Of a stretch of 64,000 bases of DNA, positions 63,364 to 64,000 are shown one piece after another. Each line of letters begins with the position of its first letter. Within the stretch, counting starts at the first letter, position 1. The notes beneath the pieces are model-generated. The model ran no database searches. It saw nothing but the letters and a program-made list of their open reading frames with translations, and was not told the origin of the DNA. The DNA is from Vibrio coralliilyticus ATCC BAA-450 (GTDB lineage: Bacteria > Pseudomonadota > Gammaproteobacteria > Enterobacterales > Vibrionaceae), in assembly GCF_000176135.1 (NCBI RefSeq), contig NZ_ACZN01000017.1, forward strand, positions 434,001 to 498,000. Reading direction: 5' to 3'. Both the position numbers and the translations under genes were made by a program.

Positions 63364-63840
63364 ATGGAAGAAATCTATTTTGCCGGAGGCTGCTTGTGGG
63401 GTGTACAGGAGTTTATGAAACATCTGCCCGGAGTAATCGTAACTGAAGCCGGGAGAGCCAATGGCACTAATCAGGATACCAAAGGGGAATATGATGGCTA
63501 TGCGGAATGCGTCCGCACTCAGTTTGACCCTGAAAAAGTATCAGTTCTGGAATTGATGGATTTCTTCTTTGAAATTATCGATCCTTACAGCCTCAACAAG
63601 CAAGGCGAAGATATCGGTAAAAAATACCGCACTGGTGTATATAGCATAAACCATAAGCATTTGACTCAGGCTCAGGACTTTATTGAGTCTCGTTCAGATC
63701 GCGAACGTATTGTGGTAGAGATACTTCCGCTGACCAACTATGTTAAAAGCGATGATGAACATCAGGATCGCCTAACCCTCCACCCAGACGATTATTGCCA
63801 CATTCCGATAGATTTACTGCACAAATACAAAAACCAATAA
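63364..63840 (+). CDS. msrA: Peptide-methionine (S)-S-oxide reductase, MsrA type
   Basis: A 158-residue MsrA that repairs oxidised methionine. The ATG at 63364 (MEEIYFAGGCLWGVQEFMKH) is chosen because MsrA proteins begin within a few residues of the active site; the longer frame adds 17 residues unlike the family. The catalytic Cys is in GGCLWG, where Leu replaces the usual Phe of GCFWG. The typical GYTGG...HAE region is replaced by EAGRANGTNQDTKGEYDGYA, so this is a divergent branch. The middle YRTGVYSINHKHLTQA is well conserved. Confidence 0.85.
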   Translation: MEEIYFAGGCLWGVQEFMKHLPGVIVTEAGRANGTNQDTKGEYDGYAECVRTQFDPEKVSVLELMDFFFEIIDPYSLNKQGEDIGKKYRTGVYSINHKHLTQAQDFIESRSDRERIVVEILPLTNYVKSDDEHQDRLTLHPDDYCHIPIDLLHKYKNQ

Positions 63841-63846
63841 ATAAAA

Positions 63847-63869
63847 AGGCCAGAGCAATGCTCTGGCCT
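63847..63869. terminator. Terminator between msrA and the chemoreceptor gene
   Basis: AGGCCAGAGC-AAT-GCTCTGGCCT, a perfect 10-bp stem between two converging genes, with an A-rich flank on the left (T-rich when read on the minus strand). Confidence 0.85.
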
Positions 63870-63893
63870 CTCGTTAGCAAGTTCAAACAGCTC

Positions 63894-64000
63894 TTACACT
63901 TGGAACTTGTTAAGGTTTTTGTGTAAATCAATCACATTCATCGCGATGGTTTCACTTGCAGCCGCTGTATTCTTTGTTTCTTCCGCGGTCTCTTCTGCTA
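63894..64000 (-). CDS. Methyl-accepting chemotaxis protein, C-terminal fragment (cut by window edge)
   Basis: The last 34 codons of a minus-strand gene that continues past the right edge. They read AEETAEETKNTAAASETIAM and end in LHKNLNKFQV, the typical last helix and terminal motif of vibrio chemoreceptors, with an alternating hydrophobic/charged coiled-coil pattern. Nothing of the ligand domain is visible. Confidence 0.75.
   Translation of the reverse strand, partial: AEETAEETKNTAAASETIAMNVIDLHKNLNKFQV

Overview
The window looks like a piece of a Vibrio chromosome (Gammaproteobacteria, Vibrionaceae). Supporting signs are a VxrA/VxrB/VxrC (VbrK/VbrR, WigK/WigR) histidine-kinase operon with the vibrio-type periplasmic sensor and DUF2861 partner, an NqrB very close to the Vibrio Na+-NQR subunit, a chromosomal Qnr pentapeptide protein, a Fur box-fagA-fumC unit, several diguanylate cyclases and RND pumps, and moderate GC. 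I see no rRNA, tRNA, insertion sequence, prophage or CRISPR array. It reads as accessory-rich vibrio DNA made of many short independent operons.

Layout. 1-3 kb: start of an amidohydrolase-like gene, the decayed end of a GGDEF gene, OsmC-like peroxidase, RhlE-type helicase, yqfB and an acetyltransferase. 3-6 kb: a solitary periplasmic binding protein divergent from a GAF-GGDEF protein. 5.8-10.7 kb: electrophile and peroxide defence (NemR-like TetR, CurA-like reductase, GST, KatG). 10.8-11.9 kb: a 19-codon ORF with its own terminator, and a beta-hydroxyacid dehydrogenase. 12-19.5 kb: two tandem paralogous lipoproteins, an SgrR-like regulator, a secreted alpha-amylase and an unknown secreted protein. 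19.6-26.7 kb: HAD phosphatase, YghU, glyoxalase-fold protein, TrhO, nuclease-fold protein, fagA-fumC, and an overlooked 49-codon membrane peptide. 27-31.7 kb: a HlyD/ATPase/permease exporter plus small enzymes. 32-35.6 kb: hybrid kinase and another solitary binding protein, HAD phosphatase. 35.6-42.2 kb: ElaA, vxrABC, a secreted glycoside hydrolase and a lipase-like lipoprotein. 42.7-53.4 kb: two RND efflux operons, one with a TetR gene, separated by a MerR-methyltransferase fusion. 53.7-64 kb: HAD protein, YitT protein, a GGDEF/binding-protein operon, SDR, a solitary nqrB, a cyanide-insensitive-type bd oxidase with its small subunit, Qnr, MsrA, and the end of a chemoreceptor.

How the parts fit together. 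Much of the window concerns stress at the envelope and in redox metabolism: thiol and peroxide enzymes, three or more efflux systems, an envelope-stress two-component system and an alternative oxidase. Three solitary periplasmic binding proteins sit beside signalling genes with no ABC transporter, suggesting sensing rather than uptake.

Regulatory signals found by reading the DNA include an identical 15-bp operator before the NemR-like gene and curA; a TTAATC-N4-GATTAA operator shared by the TetR/RND operon and the distant HlyD/ABC exporter; and an inverted repeat AAAACATG-N22-CATGTTTT placed 114-115 bp before both lipoprotein genes. There is also a Fur box before fagA, a hairpin that covers the ribosome-binding site of the glycoside hydrolase, and an orphan terminator that may end a small RNA. 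No single wholly new system is proven. The best leads are the lipoprotein pair with its shared operator, the binding-protein/GGDEF operon, the MerR-methyltransferase, the solitary NqrB beside the oxidase, and the small proteins.
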